Positions 32,614 through 43,130 of a DNA stretch of 64,000 nt are shown piece after piece. The notes under the pieces were generated by a model. That model was not told the origin of the DNA. It made no database searches and saw only the letters and a program-made list of their open reading frames with translations. This DNA comes from Vulcanococcus sp. Clear-D1. GTDB taxonomy: Bacteria > Cyanobacteriota > Cyanobacteriia > PCC-6307 > Cyanobiaceae. The stretch covers positions 1 through 64,000 of the forward strand of contig NZ_JACVZV010000007.1 in the NCBI RefSeq assembly GCF_014654725.1, in the 5' to 3' direction. The position numbers were made by a program, and so were the translations under genes. The number at the start of each line of letters is the position of its first letter. The first letter of the stretch is position 1.

Positions 32614-33711
32614 TCAGCCGCCGGCCTGCTCCGCCAGCTCCTCGAGCTGCCGGCGCTGATCGGCCGACACACACGCACCGATCAACTCCGCCAACTGCCC
32701 CTGCAGGACCGGCTCCAGGGAGAAGTTGCGGCCGAGGCGATGGTCGGTGGTGCGGTTGTCTTTGTAGTTGTAGGTGCGGATCTTTTCGCTGCGGTCGCCC
32801 GTGCCCACCTGCGCCAGGCGAGCCGAGCGCTCCTCAGCGTTGGCGGCCGCCAGCTCCCGCTCATAAAGCTTGGCCCGCAGGATCTCCAGGGCCCGTTCGC
32901 GGTTTTGCAGCTGCGAGCGCTCCTGGGTGCAGAACACACGGATACCCGTGGGTTTGTGGAGCAAATCCACCGCGGTTTCCACCTTGTTCACGTTCTGGCC
33001 GCCAGCGCCGCCGGAGCGGGCCGTGCTGATCTCCAGATCCCCCGGATCGATCTGCACCTCCACCGGATCGGCCTCCGGCATCACCGCCACCGTGGCGGTG
33101 GAGGTGTGCACCCGGCCCTGGGATTCAGTAGCCGGCACCCGCTGCACGCGGTGCACACCGGCTTCAAACTTCAGCTGGCTGAACACGCCATCGCCCTTGA
33201 TCGCCAGGATCAGTTCCTTGTACCCGCCGAGTTCGGCCTCGGAGGCACTCACCGGCTGCACCTTCCAGCCCACACTCTGGGCGTAGCGCTCGTACATCCG
33301 GGCCAGATCACCGGCCCAGAGCGCCGCTTCATCGCCGCCGGCCCCAGCGCGGATCTCCAGCATCACGCTGCGTTCATCGCGGGGATCGCGCGGCAGCAAC
33401 GCCAGGGTGAGCTGCTCTTCGAGGGCGCTGATGCGGGTGGCCAGCTCAGCCAGTTCCTCCTGGGCCAGGGCCTCGAGGTCGAGATCGCCGCGGCTCTCGC
33501 GCAGCAACTCCCGTGCCTGCTGCTCTTGGCCTTGGAGAGTCTGCAGTTCGTCGTACCCCATCACCAGGGGCTCCAGCCGCGCCCGTTCACGGGCGATCGG
33601 CTCGAGCTGGGCTGGGTTGGCAGCCACATCCGGGTCTGCCAGCTGCCGCTCAAGCGTGTCGAAGGTGATGCGCGCCGCGTCGAGGCGCTCACTCAGGAAG
33701 GAGGCGTCCAT
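32614..33711 (-). CDS. prfA: Peptide chain release factor 1
   Basis: A 365-residue class I release factor that reads UAG and UAA. The GGQ loop that triggers hydrolysis is in [12 protein letters not shown]. The codon-recognition tripeptide PAT is in [13 protein letters not shown], which marks RF1 rather than RF2. It is the last gene of the ribosomal cluster, but a hairpin after rpmE separates it, so it probably has its own promoter. Confidence 0.98.
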   Translation of the reverse strand: MDASFLSERLDAARITFDTLERQLADPDVAANPAQLEPIARERARLEPLVMGYDELQTLQGQEQQARELLRESRGDLDLEALAQEELAELATRISALEEQLTLALLPRDPRDERSVMLEIRAGAGGDEAALWAGDLARMYERYAQSVGWKVQPVSASEAELGGYKELILAIKGDGVFSQLKFEAGVHRVQRVPATESQGRVHTSTATVAVMPEADPVEVQIDPGDLEISTARSGGAGGQNVNKVETAVDLLHKPTGIRVFCTQERSQLQNRERALEILRAKLYERELAAANAEERSARLAQVGTGDRSEKIRTYNYKDNRTTDHRLGRNFSLEPVLQGQLAELIGACVSADQRRQLEELAEQAGG

Positions 33712-33760
33712 GCAGGAAGGAAACGAGCGCGGAACAAACAGGCGATCGGGCAGTGAACAG

Positions 33761-33792
33761 CAAAAAGCCGGATGCCCTGAAGCATCCGGCTC
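33761..33792 (-). terminator. Terminator between rpmE and prfA
   Basis: AGCCGGATGC/GCATCCGGCT 10-bp stem with a short loop, preceded on the plus strand by CAAAAA. It lies about 50 bases downstream of rpmE and ends the rplM-rpsI-rpmE transcript. Confidence 0.88.
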
Positions 33793-33840
33793 ATGCTCAA
33801 CACCACAGCATCAGGGCTGCAGCGATCAGGACACCAGCGC

Positions 33841-34101
33841 TCAGGCCTTAGCCGAAGCGTCCTTCTCGCCGTCCTTGGCATCAGCAGCGGCAGCACCGCC
33901 CATGCCGTACTTGCGCATGAAGCGATCCACACGACCCTCGGTGTCGAGGATCTTCTGGGTACCGGTGTAGAAGGGGTGGTTGCCGCTCCACACATCCACG
34001 TGGAGTTCGGGGGACGTGGAGCCGGTGGTCATCACCACCTCTCCGTTGCAGATCACCTTGGCATCGGGATACCAGGTGGGATGGATTTCGGCCTTCGGCA
34101 T
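33841..34101 (-). CDS. rpmE: 50S ribosomal protein L31
   Basis: An 86-residue L31 protein. The family pattern is seen in IHPTWYPDAKVICNGEVV, in ELHVDVWSGNHPFYTGTQKI and in GRVDRFMRKYG. Only one Cys (in ICNG) is present, so this is the zinc-free form. The C terminus carries an extra Lys- and Ala-rich tail (AKDGEKDASAKA). It follows rpsI by 32 bases and is followed by a terminator. Confidence 0.97.
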   Translation of the reverse strand: MPKAEIHPTWYPDAKVICNGEVVMTTGSTSPELHVDVWSGNHPFYTGTQKILDTEGRVDRFMRKYGMGGAAAADAKDGEKDASAKA

Positions 34102-34133
34102 AACGAATACGGGGCTGAGGAGCTGAAGCGGAA

Positions 34134-34535
34134 TCAGCGCTTGGAGAACTGAGGAGCCTTACGGGCTTTCTTCAGGCCGTACTTACGACGCTCCTTGGCG
34201 CGGGGATCGCGGCTGAGGTGACCTTCGGTCTTGAGGGGCTTGCGGTTCTCGGGGGAGAGCTCGCACAGGGCACGAGCAGCGCCCTGCTTAATGGCGTCGG
34301 CCTGGCCGGTGAGACCGCCACCGCGCACATTCACCAGGATGTCGTACTCGCTGGCCAGACCCAGGGTCTGGAGAGGAGCGGTAACCGCAGCCAGGTAAAC
34401 GGGGTTGTAGTTGAGGTAGTTGTCACCGGGGCGACCATTGATGGTCACAGTGCCGGTGCCAGGAACCACGCGCACGCGAGCGACAGCAGTCTTGCGGCGG
34501 CCGGTTCCCCAGTAGACGACGGTGTTGGTGCTCAT
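34134..34535 (-). CDS. rpsI: 30S ribosomal protein S9
   Basis: A 133-residue S9 protein with [15 protein letters not shown] at the N terminus, [19 protein letters not shown] in the middle, and the tRNA-contacting tail ending [12 protein letters not shown]. Its start codon overlaps the stop of rplM in an ATGA, so the L13 and S9 proteins are translated together. Confidence 0.98.
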   Translation of the reverse strand: MSTNTVVYWGTGRRKTAVARVRVVPGTGTVTINGRPGDNYLNYNPVYLAAVTAPLQTLGLASEYDILVNVRGGGLTGQADAIKQGAARALCELSPENRKPLKTEGHLSRDPRAKERRKYGLKKARKAPQFSKR

Positions 34536-34984
34536 TGGGCGGAAGCGGCGGGATCGAGGGCGAGGGCCTTGGGCTGCTGGGCGGCGTGGGGGTGCTCAGC
34601 ACCCTTGTACACCTTCAGCTTGCGGAACAGCTGACGACCGAGGGCGTTGTGGGGGAGCATGCCCTTCACGGCCTTCTCGATGATCCGCTCAGGGATGCGG
34701 GCCTGCAGAGCAGCAAAGGATTCGGTCTTCATGCCACCGGGACGACCCGAGTGGCGGCGGTAGACCTTCTCCGTGAACTTGTTGCCACTGACCTTCACCT
34801 TCTCAGCGTTGATCACCACGACGAAATCGCCGGCGTCAAGGTGAGGGGCGAAGTTGGGGTTGTTCTTGCCCCGGAGCACCGATGCCACTTCGCTGGCGAG
34901 ACGGCCGAGGGTCTGGTTCTCAGCATCCACCAGATACCACTGGCGACTGGAGGGATCCTGAGGGGGAACGAGAGTCTTGTTCAT
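34532..34984 (-). CDS. rplM: 50S ribosomal protein L13
   Basis: A 150-residue L13 protein. The start is the ATG of MNKTLVPPQ; the open frame upstream of it has no family similarity. Seen are [34 protein letters not shown] and [10 protein letters not shown]. The C terminus ends in a non-conserved tail after [13 protein letters not shown]. It overlaps rpsI by 4 bases. Confidence 0.97.
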   Translation of the reverse strand: MNKTLVPPQDPSSRQWYLVDAENQTLGRLASEVASVLRGKNNPNFAPHLDAGDFVVVINAEKVKVSGNKFTEKVYRRHSGRPGGMKTESFAALQARIPERIIEKAVKGMLPHNALGRQLFRKLKVYKGAEHPHAAQQPKALALDPAASAQ

Positions 34985-35162
34985 CGCACCGGCGGGCCGG
35001 ATCGGTAAGAGCTCCACTGCTCAGAGGAGCAGAGGGGCGGGACAGGGCGTCTGGACGGAAGGTCTGGACTGGGACGGCAGGGCATCCGATCACTCGGACG
35101 TCTGAAGCTCGTGGAGCGACCCTACCTCGCCGCCTGTCACGCCCCCATCGCGGAGAGCCTGC

Positions 35163-36047
35163 TCAGGCGCGGGGCGGAGAGTCGGAACACTCCAGCAAAT
35201 ACCGCGGTTGGCAATCATACCAGGCAGCCTCAGGGAACACCGGCGTGGGATACCCCACACGCAGCAGACAAAGCCCATGGGGTGGGGCCGCTTCCTTCAC
35301 CTCATGGCGGGCACCGGTGCGCCAGCGCTGCTCGAAGGCCTCGAGGCTGAGGCGCTGCTCCCCCACCGCCACCAGCTGGCCCATCACCAGCCGCACCATG
35401 CCGTAGAGGAAGCCCGATGCCTGCAGCTCCACCTCGATCAGATCACCACGCCGCTCCACTGTCACCTCCTGGAGGGTGGTGCGCGAGTGAGAGCGGGAGC
35501 TCCCGGCCCGCTCAAACGCCGCAAAGTCATGCTCACCGAGCATGCCCTCCAGGGCCTGACGCATTAGCTGCTCATCGAGGCGCAGCTGGTAGCGGTGCCA
35601 ACTCCAGGGCGCGAGAAACAGATTGGGCAGGCGAGCGTTGTAGAGCGTGTAGCGGTAGCGCCGAAAGCTGGCGCTGAAGCAGGCGTGCCAGTCGTCGGGC
35701 ACCTCTGCACCGGCGCGCACGCGGATGCTGGCAGGCAATCGCCCGTTCAAAGCGGCCGGCCAACGGTGAGCAGGGATAGGACCTTCCGCATCGAAGTGCG
35801 CCACCTGGGCAGCAGCGTGCACGCCGGTATCGGTGCGCCCTGCGGCCTGCACGCTCACGGGGCGGCGCGGATCCAAGGCGGCAATGGCCGCCTCCAGGGT
35901 TTCCTGCACGCTGGGATCACGGGGCTGCCGCTGCCAGCCGCAGTAGGGAGCGCCGTCGTATTGCAGGCAGAGCGCAATGCGCCGTGCTGCGGGAGTGAGT
36001 GGGTCAGCAGACGGTTCCACGACGGCGAAGGCACACGGGCCAGACAC
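35163..36047 (-). CDS. truA: tRNA pseudouridine(38-40) synthase
   Basis: TruA makes pseudouridine at positions 38-40 of the tRNA anticodon arm. The catalytic Asp lies in [26 protein letters not shown] and [10 protein letters not shown] are further family segments. The listed GTG start gives 294 residues. The family usually begins nearer [11 protein letters not shown], so a start up to 20 codons further in is possible. A hairpin sits just at its upstream edge, after rplQ, so it may depend on readthrough or its own promoter. Confidence 0.95.
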   Translation of the reverse strand: MSGPCAFAVVEPSADPLTPAARRIALCLQYDGAPYCGWQRQPRDPSVQETLEAAIAALDPRRPVSVQAAGRTDTGVHAAAQVAHFDAEGPIPAHRWPAALNGRLPASIRVRAGAEVPDDWHACFSASFRRYRYTLYNARLPNLFLAPWSWHRYQLRLDEQLMRQALEGMLGEHDFAAFERAGSSRSHSRTTLQEVTVERRGDLIEVELQASGFLYGMVRLVMGQLVAVGEQRLSLEAFEQRWRTGARHEVKEAAPPHGLCLLRVGYPTPVFPEAAWYDCQPRYLLECSDSPPRA

Positions 36048-36052
36048 AACAA

Positions 36053-36083
36053 AGCCGCGCGGGTCTGATGACCACGCGCGGCT
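36053..36083 (-). terminator. Terminator or attenuator between rplQ and truA
   Basis: AGCCGCGCG/CGCGCGGCT 9-bp stem with a 13-base loop, about 22 bases beyond rplQ. On the minus strand it is followed by TTGTTGT, a weak T-tract, so termination may be partial. Confidence 0.65.
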
Positions 36084-36104
36084 GGTTGAACAACCAAGGC
36101 TGGA

Positions 36105-36455
36105 TCAGACCAGCTCGATGATCGCCATCTCAGCGTTGTCACCGCGGCGGGGCACGGTGCGGATGATGCGGGTGTAACCGCCGTTACGGTCGCCGTAACG
36201 CTCCTGGGCCTTGTCGAACAGGGCGTGCACGAGCTGCTTGTCGTAGATGTAGCCGATGGCGCGGCGACGAGCAGCGAGGCTGCCGTCCTTAGCCAGGCTG
36301 ATCATGCGCTCGGCTTCATCGCGCAGGGCCTTGGCACGAGCCTTGGTGGTGGTGAGACGACCTTCGCGGATCAGCTGCGTGGTGAGAGCGCGCAGCATGG
36401 CTTTGCGTTGGTCGGCGGGGCGTCCCAGCTTGGGAACTCGGCACTGGTGGCGCAT
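36105..36455 (-). CDS. rplQ: 50S ribosomal protein L17
   Basis: A 116-residue L17 with [38 protein letters not shown] and [20 protein letters not shown]. Full length for the family. It follows rpoA by 50 bases, the standard order at the end of the alpha operon. Confidence 0.98.
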   Translation of the reverse strand: MRHQCRVPKLGRPADQRKAMLRALTTQLIREGRLTTTKARAKALRDEAERMISLAKDGSLAARRRAIGYIYDKQLVHALFDKAQERYGDRNGGYTRIIRTVPRRGDNAEMAIIELV

Positions 36456-36505
36456 GACGGATGCGGTGGGTAAGCGTTAACGGAACAGAAACGACGCGCG
36501 CTCGA

Positions 36506-37444
36506 TCAGGCGCTGGTGCGGCTCTGGGGCAGGGAGATCCCGATGCGCTCAAGCGCTTCGATCACCTCATCGGCCGACTTCGAACCGAAGTTCTTGATCT
36601 CCAGCAGATCTTCGTAGCTGAAGCCCATCAGGTCGGACACGGAGTTGACCTGGGCGCGCTTGAGGCAGTTGTAGGCGCGAACCGAGAGGTTGAGCTCTTC
36701 GAGAGGGATCTGGGCCTCAGCGGAAGGCTCAGGCTCCAGGCCCGGCTCATCCACCATGGTGAGGCTGGCCAGGGGCTGGAACAGGGCAATCAGTTGATTG
36801 GCGGCCTGGGCCATGGCGTCGTCAGGCGTGACGGAGCCGTCGGTCTCGATTTCGAGGCGCAGGCGCTCACGGGCGCTGCCGCCTTCACCCACAGCGGTTT
36901 CATCCACGCTGTAGTTCACCCGGCGCACCGGCATGAACACAGCATCAATCTGGAGAAGATCGATGGCGCTGGTGTCTTCGCTGCGGCGATCGACAGGGCG
37001 ATAGCCCACGCCGCGCTCCACATGCACTTCCAGCTCGAGGCTGTAGCCGTCGGCCACGGTGGCAATCGGCCGATCGCCATCGATCACGGTCACCTGCGAG
37101 GAGAACTGCAGGTCGGAAGCGGTGACGGTGCAGGGGCCGTTGGCCACCAGACGACCGATCTCCAGCTCACGGGTGCGGCTGCTGACGGCGATGTCCTTGC
37201 AGTTCAGCAGGATGTCGAGCACGTCTTCGCGCACACCGGGGACGGTGGCGTATTCGTGGTTCACGCCGGCGATGCGCACGGCCGTAATGGCGCTGCCCTC
37301 GAGGGCTCCCATCAGCACGCGGCGCAGGGAGTTGCCGAGGGTGATGGCCTGACCCCGCTCAAGGGGGCCGATCACAAAGACGCCGGTCTGGGAACGGTCG
37401 TCGGCGATCTGGTGTTCAACCCGATCGATCTGGTACTGCAACAC
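36506..37444 (-). CDS. rpoA: RNA polymerase alpha subunit
   Basis: A 312-residue alpha subunit. I chose the GTG at 37444 ([12 protein letters not shown]), because cyanobacterial alpha subunits begin MLQYQID and the 16 residues before it are not conserved. The N-terminal assembly domain ([20 protein letters not shown]) and the C-terminal promoter-contacting domain ([36 protein letters not shown]) are both complete and joined by an acidic, Pro-rich linker. Confidence 0.98.
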   Translation of the reverse strand: MLQYQIDRVEHQIADDRSQTGVFVIGPLERGQAITLGNSLRRVLMGALEGSAITAVRIAGVNHEYATVPGVREDVLDILLNCKDIAVSSRTRELEIGRLVANGPCTVTASDLQFSSQVTVIDGDRPIATVADGYSLELEVHVERGVGYRPVDRRSEDTSAIDLLQIDAVFMPVRRVNYSVDETAVGEGGSARERLRLEIETDGSVTPDDAMAQAANQLIALFQPLASLTMVDEPGLEPEPSAEAQIPLEELNLSVRAYNCLKRAQVNSVSDLMGFSYEDLLEIKNFGSKSADEVIEALERIGISLPQSRTSA

Positions 37445-37501
37445 GGTCTGAAGCTCGAAAGAAGAGGAGGAGCCCCCTCTGGGGCGGGGCAAGGCGTCGG
37501 A

Positions 37502-37894
37502 TCAGACCCGGCGACGCTTGGAGCGGCGGCAGCCGTTGTGGGGCAGAGGAGTGACGTCGCGAATCAGGGTGATCTCCAGGCCAGCCACCTGCAGGGCACG
37601 GATGGCGGTTTCACGGCCGGAACCAGGACCGCGCACCAGCACCTCGATCTGGCGCATCCCCTGCTCAAGGGCGCGACGAGCGGCTGCTTCTGCGGCGGTC
37701 TGGGCGGCGAAGGGAGTGCCTTTACGGGCGCCCTTGAAACCGCTGGCTCCTGCGGAGCTCCAGGAGATCACTTCACCAGCGGTGTCGGTGATCGAAACGA
37801 TGGTGTTGTTGAAGGTGCTCTGAATGTGCGCCACACCGTTGGGCACATTGCGCTTCGTCTTCTTAGCGCCGGATTTCTTGGCGGGCTTGGCCAT
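37502..37894 (-). CDS. rpsK: 30S ribosomal protein S11
   Basis: A 130-residue S11 protein starting at [20 protein letters not shown], the family start; the frame upstream is not conserved. [18 protein letters not shown] and [14 protein letters not shown] are diagnostic, and the basic tail ends in RRSKRRRV. It lies between rpsM and rpoA. Confidence 0.98.
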   Translation of the reverse strand: MAKPAKKSGAKKTKRNVPNGVAHIQSTFNNTIVSITDTAGEVISWSSAGASGFKGARKGTPFAAQTAAEAAARRALEQGMRQIEVLVRGPGSGRETAIRALQVAGLEITLIRDVTPLPHNGCRRSKRRRV

Positions 37895-38024
37895 GGAGAT
37901 AGGCCCTGCTGATGCAGGGAGGTGATCAGGGAACTGAGGGGGGCAACCTGGTGACGTGCCATCCCTATGGGGACAGCTCGGCAGGTGCAAACGCGATGGC
38001 CGAAGGCCGGAAGCAGGTCAGGCC

Positions 38025-38390
38025 TTACTTCTTCTTACCGGCAACGGTCTTACGAGCGCCGCGGCGGGTGCGGGCATTGGTACGGGTGCGCTGACCGCGC
38101 ACAGGCAGACCAGCGCGATGACGACGACCGCGCACGCAGCCGATGTCCTGCAGGCGCTTCATGGCCATGCCTTCCTGACGGCGCAGGTCGCCTTCAAGGG
38201 TGTAGCCCTCAGCGGCGCCGCGCAGCTTCTGCACGTCGGCGTCGTCAAGGTCCTTGACGCGGGTATCAGGGTTGACACCGGTTTTGGCCAGGATTTTTTG
38301 GGCCGTGGTCAGGCCGATCCCGTACACATAGGTGAGGGCGATTTCGATCCTCTTGTCGCGAGGAATATCAACGCCGGCAATCCGAGCCAC
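38025..38390 (-). CDS. rpsM: 30S ribosomal protein S13
   Basis: A 121-residue S13 starting at a GTG ([16 protein letters not shown]), which matches the family start [30 protein letters not shown] and [15 protein letters not shown] are diagnostic, with a Lys-rich end. It contacts the P-site tRNA at the head of the 30S subunit. Confidence 0.97.
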   Translation of the reverse strand: MARIAGVDIPRDKRIEIALTYVYGIGLTTAQKILAKTGVNPDTRVKDLDDADVQKLRGAAEGYTLEGDLRRQEGMAMKRLQDIGCVRGRRHRAGLPVRGQRTRTNARTRRGARKTVAGKKK

Positions 38391-38458
38391 AGAAACTAAC
38401 GATGGGGTGAGCAGGGGAGGGGTTGGCCCGTAGGCCGATGGCAAGACTCAACCAGGGA

Positions 38459-38572
38459 TCAACCCTGGCGCTGCTTGTGCTTGGGGTTGGCGCAGATCAC
38501 CATCACCCGGCCGTGGCGACGAATCACACGGCACTTGTCGCACATTTTCTTGACCGAGGCACGCACCTTCAT
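38459..38572 (-). CDS. rpmJ: 50S ribosomal protein L36
   Basis: A 37-residue zinc-ribbon protein ([20 protein letters not shown], then [17 protein letters not shown]). The CxxC and the C-x(n)-H zinc ligands are present. It is too short for ordinary ORF cut-offs; the family start is the ATG at 38572. No infA fits into the 46-base gap to adk. Confidence 0.97.
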   Translation of the reverse strand: MKVRASVKKMCDKCRVIRRHGRVMVICANPKHKQRQG

Positions 38573-38618
38573 GGGAGCGGTCTCTCCAATTTTGCAAACG
38601 CTGACCCTACCACAGGGG

Positions 38619-39167
38619 TCAACCCAACACGCTGGCGATCCGCGCCTCGATCTCCTGAACCGTGCCTGCCGCTTCAACGGGAGCGATCAGACCGCGCTCG
38701 CGGTAGTAGGCGATCAGGGGCTCGGTCTGTTGGCGGTACACCTCGAGGCGGTGGCGGATCACCGCTTCGTTGTCGTCGGCGCGGCCGCGGGAGAGCAGGC
38801 GCTGCACGAGCACCGCATCATCGAGCTCCATCAGCACCACCAGCTCGATCTGCTGGCCGAGCTCCTCAAGCAGCTGCGCCAGGGCATCGGCCTGGGCCAC
38901 GTTGCGAGGGAAACCATCGAGCAGCCAGCCACCGGCGTGCGACTGAAGCCGGCTGCGCACGATCGCCAGCACCAACGCATCGCTCACCAGCTCGCCGCGG
39001 GCCATCACGGCTTCAGCTTCCTGGCCCAGCTCACTGCCGGCAGCCACTTCAGCCCGCAGCAGATCACCCGTGGAGAGGTGCAGCAATCCCTGGCTCTCGG
39101 CCAGGCGTTGGGCCTGGGTGCCCTTGCCAGCACCCGGTGGACCGAGGAAGAGGAGGCGTTGCTTCAT
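38619..39167 (-). CDS. adk: Adenylate kinase
   Basis: A 182-residue kinase that balances ATP, ADP and AMP. P-loop GPPGAGKGT at 9-17, AMP-binding LSTGDLLR and WLLDGFPRN, and the Arg-containing [15 protein letters not shown]. The lid is short and has no zinc-binding cysteines, as in other short-form bacterial enzymes. It follows secY in the usual order. Confidence 0.98.
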   Translation of the reverse strand: MKQRLLFLGPPGAGKGTQAQRLAESQGLLHLSTGDLLRAEVAAGSELGQEAEAVMARGELVSDALVLAIVRSRLQSHAGGWLLDGFPRNVAQADALAQLLEELGQQIELVVLMELDDAVLVQRLLSRGRADDNEAVIRHRLEVYRQQTEPLIAYYRERGLIAPVEAAGTVQEIEARIASVLG

Positions 39168-39216
39168 GACGCGAAGGGGAACAACAGAAAGGGAACAAAC
39201 AGGGTGTTGATGGCGC

Positions 39217-40533
39217 TCACTGGCGCACCATGCCCTCGTAGCGCTGCGAGATCACGGCGGTCTGCAGTTGCTTGGCGGTTTGGATGGCGACACCCACCAG
39301 GATCAGCAGGCTGGTCGCACCAAGGCCCTGGAAGGTCTTCACCTGAGTGGCCGATTCCACCGCGGAGGGGATGATCGCCACAGCCCCGAGGAAGAGGGCG
39401 CCGAGGAGGGTGAGGCGGTTCTGCACGCCACTGAGGTAGGTGGCCGTGGCCGAACCGGGGCGCACGCCGGGAATCGCCACACCGGAACGTTTCAGGTTGG
39501 TGGCCACATCCACCGGGTTGATCGTGAGGGTGGCGTAGAAGAAGGAGAAGCCGATGATCAGCGCGAAAAACAGCAGCGCGTACACCCAGGGGGTGCCGCT
39601 GTTGGGGCTGAGGGCCGAGGCGATGTTGATCAGCCAGGGCTGTTTGGTGATGTTGGCGATGGTGAGCGGCAGGAACACCACAGCCGACGCAAAGATGATC
39701 GGCATCACGCCGCCGGCATTGAGCTTGAGCGGTAGATAGCTCTGGCGAGCCGAGAGGCTGGCGCCGCCCACCTGACGCTTGGCGCTCACGATGGGGATGC
39801 GCCGGTTCCCCTCTTCCACACACACGATTCCCACAATCGTGAGCAGGAACACGGCCACGAGCACCACGATGCCGCCCACGGTGCTGCGGTCGCCGCTCTG
39901 GGCCAGCTCGATCGTGGAGCCCAGGGCCCGTGGCAGGGTGGCCACGATGTTGAGGTAGATCACCAGCGAAGCGCCCTGACCGATGCCGCGCTCCGTGATC
40001 ACCTCACTGATCCACATCACCACCATCGAACCGGTCACCAGGGCCACAGCCGTCTGCAGCACAAAAACCAGATCGGAGGTGCCGGCGGTGGCGTAAGGCC
40101 GCAGGATCAGGGCAAACACGATGCTCTGCAGGATGCCCCAGCCGAGCGCCACATAGCGCGTGTACTGGGCGATCTTGCGCCGGCCCGCCTCGCCTTCGTT
40201 CTTCTGCAGATCCTCGAGCTGGGGCAGCGCCGAGGTGAGCAACTGCAGGATGATCGAGGCGTTGATGAACGGCAGGATCCCAAGGCCGAACACCCCCAGA
40301 GTGGAGATGCCGCCACCGGTGAAGATGTCGAGGAAGCCGATCAGCTGACCGCCGCGGGCGATGAAATCCTGAAAGGCAACCCGATCGATGCCGGGCACCG
40401 GGATGTAAATCCCCAGGCGCACCAGCAGCAGCAGGCCGAGGGTGATCAACACGCGGTTGCGCAGATCCTTGGACTGAATCAGCTGGGTGAAGATTTCACC
40501 GGCACTGGGGTTGCGACCCCGGCTGACGAGCAT
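39217..40533 (-). CDS. secY: Preprotein translocase subunit SecY
   Basis: A 438-residue channel protein with ten membrane helices that exports proteins across the plasma and thylakoid membranes. I took the ATG of MLVSRGRNPSAGE, the family start. RVAFQDFIARGGQLIGFLDI is the plug-region segment, GIGQGASLVIYLNI lies in the middle and RSGVAIPGVRPGSATATYL in the loop contacting SecA or the ribosome. A hairpin with an A-run lies between it and rplO, so its expression may be reduced relative to the ribosomal genes upstream. Confidence 0.98.
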   Translation of the reverse strand: MLVSRGRNPSAGEIFTQLIQSKDLRNRVLITLGLLLLVRLGIYIPVPGIDRVAFQDFIARGGQLIGFLDIFTGGGISTLGVFGLGILPFINASIILQLLTSALPQLEDLQKNEGEAGRRKIAQYTRYVALGWGILQSIVFALILRPYATAGTSDLVFVLQTAVALVTGSMVVMWISEVITERGIGQGASLVIYLNIVATLPRALGSTIELAQSGDRSTVGGIVVLVAVFLLTIVGIVCVEEGNRRIPIVSAKRQVGGASLSARQSYLPLKLNAGGVMPIIFASAVVFLPLTIANITKQPWLINIASALSPNSGTPWVYALLFFALIIGFSFFYATLTINPVDVATNLKRSGVAIPGVRPGSATATYLSGVQNRLTLLGALFLGAVAIIPSAVESATQVKTFQGLGATSLLILVGVAIQTAKQLQTAVISQRYEGMVRQ

Positions 40534-40556
40534 GGCGGGCGGGCGGAGGAAGGAGA

Positions 40557-40598
40557 ACAAAAAACCGCCTGGTGAAGCCGGGAGGCTCCGCCAGGCGG
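40557..40598 (-). terminator. Hairpin between rplO and secY (attenuator)
   Basis: CCGCCTGG at 40565-40572 pairs with CCAGGCGG at 40591-40598, with further pairing possible in the loop. AACAAAAAA lies on the plus-strand side, giving a T-tract on the minus strand. It sits inside the operon, after rplO and before secY, so it is more likely an attenuator than a full stop. Confidence 0.72.
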
Positions 40599-40638
40599 CA
40601 CCGACGCTAATGGGTCGGGGTTAGAACCAAGCCGAAGC

Positions 40639-41091
40639 TCAGATCTCTTCGCAGGTACCACCGGCGGCCTCGATCTTCTCGCGGGCGCTGGCGGTGAACG
40701 CGGCGGCCTGAACGGTGAGCTTCACCTTCAGATCACCGGTGCCCAGCACTTTGAGGGGGTGCTTGGGGCTGGTGACGATGCCGTCCTTCACGAGGGTGTC
40801 GATGTTGATGGTGCTGCCGGCCTTGAGCTCAGCCAGCTTGCCCACATTGATCACCGTGAAATTCTTGGGGTTGATCACGGTGAAGTGCTTGAGCTTCGGC
40901 ACCCGGCGGTAGAGGGGCATCTGACCACCTTCGAAGCCCGGACGGGTGGGACGACCCGAGCGGGACTTCTGGCCGCGCATGCCGAAACCGCAGCTGGCAC
41001 CCTGACCGGCGGCGATACCGCGGCCCTTGCGGAGCTTGCGACGACGGGCGCCCTTCTGGGGCGCGAGAGACTGGAGATTGAGCGACGTCAT
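40639..41091 (-). CDS. rplO: 50S ribosomal protein L15
   Basis: A 150-residue L15 with [40 protein letters not shown] and [11 protein letters not shown]. It binds 23S rRNA late in assembly. It lies 8 bases after rpsE; the attenuator hairpin follows. Confidence 0.98.
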   Translation of the reverse strand: MTSLNLQSLAPQKGARRRKLRKGRGIAAGQGASCGFGMRGQKSRSGRPTRPGFEGGQMPLYRRVPKLKHFTVINPKNFTVINVGKLAELKAGSTINIDTLVKDGIVTSPKHPLKVLGTGDLKVKLTVQAAAFTASAREKIEAAGGTCEEI

Positions 41092-41099
41092 GGCAATCC

Positions 41100-41741
41100 T
41101 CAGGAGTAGATCTGCTCGAGGGAGATGCCACGCTCCTTGGCGGTCTCCTTGTGGGTGCGCAGGCCAGCCAGGGCATCCATGGCGGCGCGAGCGTTGTTGA
41201 GGGGAGTTTTCGAGCCGAGGCGCTTGGCCAGCACGTTTTTGATGCCGGCGAGCTCCAGCACCGTGCGGATCGAGCCACCCGCGATCACACCGGTACCCGG
41301 GGCGGCGGGACGGATCAGCACGCTGGCGGCGCCGTCACGGCCATTGCCGAGGGTGGGGATCGAGGAGTGACGGGTGAGGGGCACCTTCACCAGGTGCTTC
41401 TTGCCATCGGCCACGCCCTTGCGGACGGCACCGATCACATCGCCGGCTTTGCCGACGCCCACGCCCACCTGGCCCTTCTCGTTGCCGACGACAACGATGG
41501 CCCGGAAGCTCATCTTTTTACCGCCTTTCACGGTCTTGGAAACGCGGCGGATCTGCACCACGCGCTCTTGCCATTCGGAGTCACGCTCCTGGCCACGGCG
41601 GTTGTCACGGCCGCGACCGCGGCGGTCACCCCGGCCATCGCCCCGGCCACCGCGGCGTTCCTGCTGGCCTTCGGCCGCGGCAGGAACATCAGCTGCGCCC
41701 GGGATGTCGTTGGACTGGATTTGGTCGTTGGTTTCGGTCAT
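41100..41741 (-). CDS. rpsE: 30S ribosomal protein S5
   Basis: A 213-residue S5. Residues from [20 protein letters not shown] onward are the normal protein (RIRGxxGKGGxxG-like [36 protein letters not shown]). The first 55 or so residues are an added Gly-, Arg- and Asp-rich tail ([18 protein letters not shown]) not needed for the fold. Such tails occur in cyanobacterial S5 and may bind RNA. Confidence 0.98.
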   Translation of the reverse strand: MTETNDQIQSNDIPGAADVPAAAEGQQERRGGRGDGRGDRRGRGRDNRRGQERDSEWQERVVQIRRVSKTVKGGKKMSFRAIVVVGNEKGQVGVGVGKAGDVIGAVRKGVADGKKHLVKVPLTRHSSIPTLGNGRDGAASVLIRPAAPGTGVIAGGSIRTVLELAGIKNVLAKRLGSKTPLNNARAAMDALAGLRTHKETAKERGISLEQIYS

Positions 41742-41755
41742 GGTGAGAGCAGGGA

Positions 41756-42121
41756 TCAGAACTGAAGGCCCGCTTCCCGGGCGGCGTCAGCCAGGGCCTT
41801 GACACGGCCGTGGTACAGGTTGCCGCCTCGATCGAAGACCACCTGTTGGATGCCTTTGGCGAGGGCGCGCTTGGCGACCAGTTGGCCAACGGCGACGGAG
41901 GCGTCGCAGGTGGCACCGGCGGAAACGCTGGAGCGCAGCTCCTTATCGACGGTGGAGGCAGAGCAGAGGGTGCTCTGCGCGTGGTCGTCGATGACCTGCG
42001 CGTAGATGTGGTTGTTGGAGCGGAACACGGCCAGGCGCGGACGCGCGGCCGTGCCTGAGAGATTGCGACGCAGACGCCGGTGGCGTTTCTGCGTTTGCTG
42101 CTTGCGGGACAGTGTGGACAT
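41756..42121 (-). CDS. rplR: 50S ribosomal protein L18
   Basis: A 121-residue L18 that binds 5S r[23 protein letters not shown] and [11 protein letters not shown] lead into [20 protein letters not shown] and [17 protein letters not shown]. Complete. Confidence 0.98.
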   Translation of the reverse strand: MSTLSRKQQTQKRHRRLRRNLSGTAARPRLAVFRSNNHIYAQVIDDHAQSTLCSASTVDKELRSSVSAGATCDASVAVGQLVAKRALAKGIQQVVFDRGGNLYHGRVKALADAAREAGLQF

Positions 42122-42153
42122 GGCAGTACAGGGTAACGACGCTCAGGCAGACC

Positions 42154-42693
42154 TCATTTCTTACCGGTCTTACCGGCCTTGCGCAGGATGCGTTCGCCCT
42201 CGTACTTGATGCCCTTGCCCTTGTAGGGCTCAGGCGGACGAATGGCGCGAACCTTGGCTGCTTCGTTGCCCACCAGTTCCTTGTCAGCACCGGAGACAAG
42301 CACGGTGGTGTTGCCATCAACGGCGAAGGTCACGCCGTCGGGAGGCACCATCTCCACCTGGTGGCTGTAGCCAGCGCTCACCACCAGCTTCTTGCCCTGA
42401 ACGGCGGCGCGGTAGCCCACGCCAACGATCTCAAGCTTGCGGGTGTAGCCCTTGCTCACCCCTTCCACCATGTTGGCGACAAGGGTGCGGCAGAGACCGT
42501 GGCGCTCGCGGGAGCGGCGGTTGTCGCTGGCGGGAGACACCACAAGGGTGCTGCCGTCCTGGGCGATGGTCACACCGTCGGGGAGAGTGCGGCTCAGTTC
42601 ACCTTTGGGGCCTTTGACTTTGACGTCGAGGCCGCTAAGGGTGACGGTGACGCCGCCCGGCACGGGAATCGGCGCTTTACCAATACGAGACAT
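42154..42693 (-). CDS. rplF: 50S ribosomal protein L6
   Basis: A 179-residue L6 with two copies of the same fold. [15 protein letters not shown] opens the chain. [14 protein letters not shown] closes the first half. The signature [20 protein letters not shown] lies near the C terminus. Confidence 0.98.
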   Translation of the reverse strand: MSRIGKAPIPVPGGVTVTLSGLDVKVKGPKGELSRTLPDGVTIAQDGSTLVVSPASDNRRSRERHGLCRTLVANMVEGVSKGYTRKLEIVGVGYRAAVQGKKLVVSAGYSHQVEMVPPDGVTFAVDGNTTVLVSGADKELVGNEAAKVRAIRPPEPYKGKGIKYEGERILRKAGKTGKK

Positions 42694-42709
42694 GGATCAA
42701 CCTCCCTGA

Positions 42710-43111
42710 TCAGTAGACGTAAGCGAGCACTTCGCCGCCGACGCCCTGCTTGCGGGCATCGCGGTCGCTCATCACACCTTTGGAGGTGGAGATGATGGCC
42801 ACACCAAGACCGCCCAGCACTTTGGGCAGCTGGCGGGTGTTCTTGTAGATGCGCAGGCCGGGCTTGCTGACGCGCTGCACGGTGCGGATCAGCGGCTGAC
42901 GGTGCTTGCCGCTGTACTTGAGTTCGAGCACGAGGTGCTTCTCAACGCCGTCACCCTCTTCAGAGATCTCGGCGATGAAACCCTCCTGCTGCAGCACCTT
43001 GGCGATGCTGCGTGCCATGCGCGAAGCAGGCACCTTGGTGGATTGGTGACGTTTCTCACTCGCATTACGAATGCGGGTGAGCATGTCGGAAATCGGGTCG
43101 TGATTAGCCAT
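42710..43111 (-). CDS. rpsH: 30S ribosomal protein S8
   Basis: A 133-residue S8 with [13 protein letters not shown], a [19 protein letters not shown] turn and the C-terminal signature [20 protein letters not shown]. In other bacteria S8 represses this operon; no matching site was sought in detail here. Confidence 0.98.
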   Translation of the reverse strand: MANHDPISDMLTRIRNASEKRHQSTKVPASRMARSIAKVLQQEGFIAEISEEGDGVEKHLVLELKYSGKHRQPLIRTVQRVSKPGLRIYKNTRQLPKVLGGLGVAIISTSKGVMSDRDARKQGVGGEVLAYVY

Positions 43112-43130
43112 GGTCGGGTCCGAAGAGGGC

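Noticed and set aside
36461-37912. Plus-strand open frame of 483 codons opposite rpoA and rpsK
   Set aside because: It spans two conserved genes in antisense and resembles no known protein.
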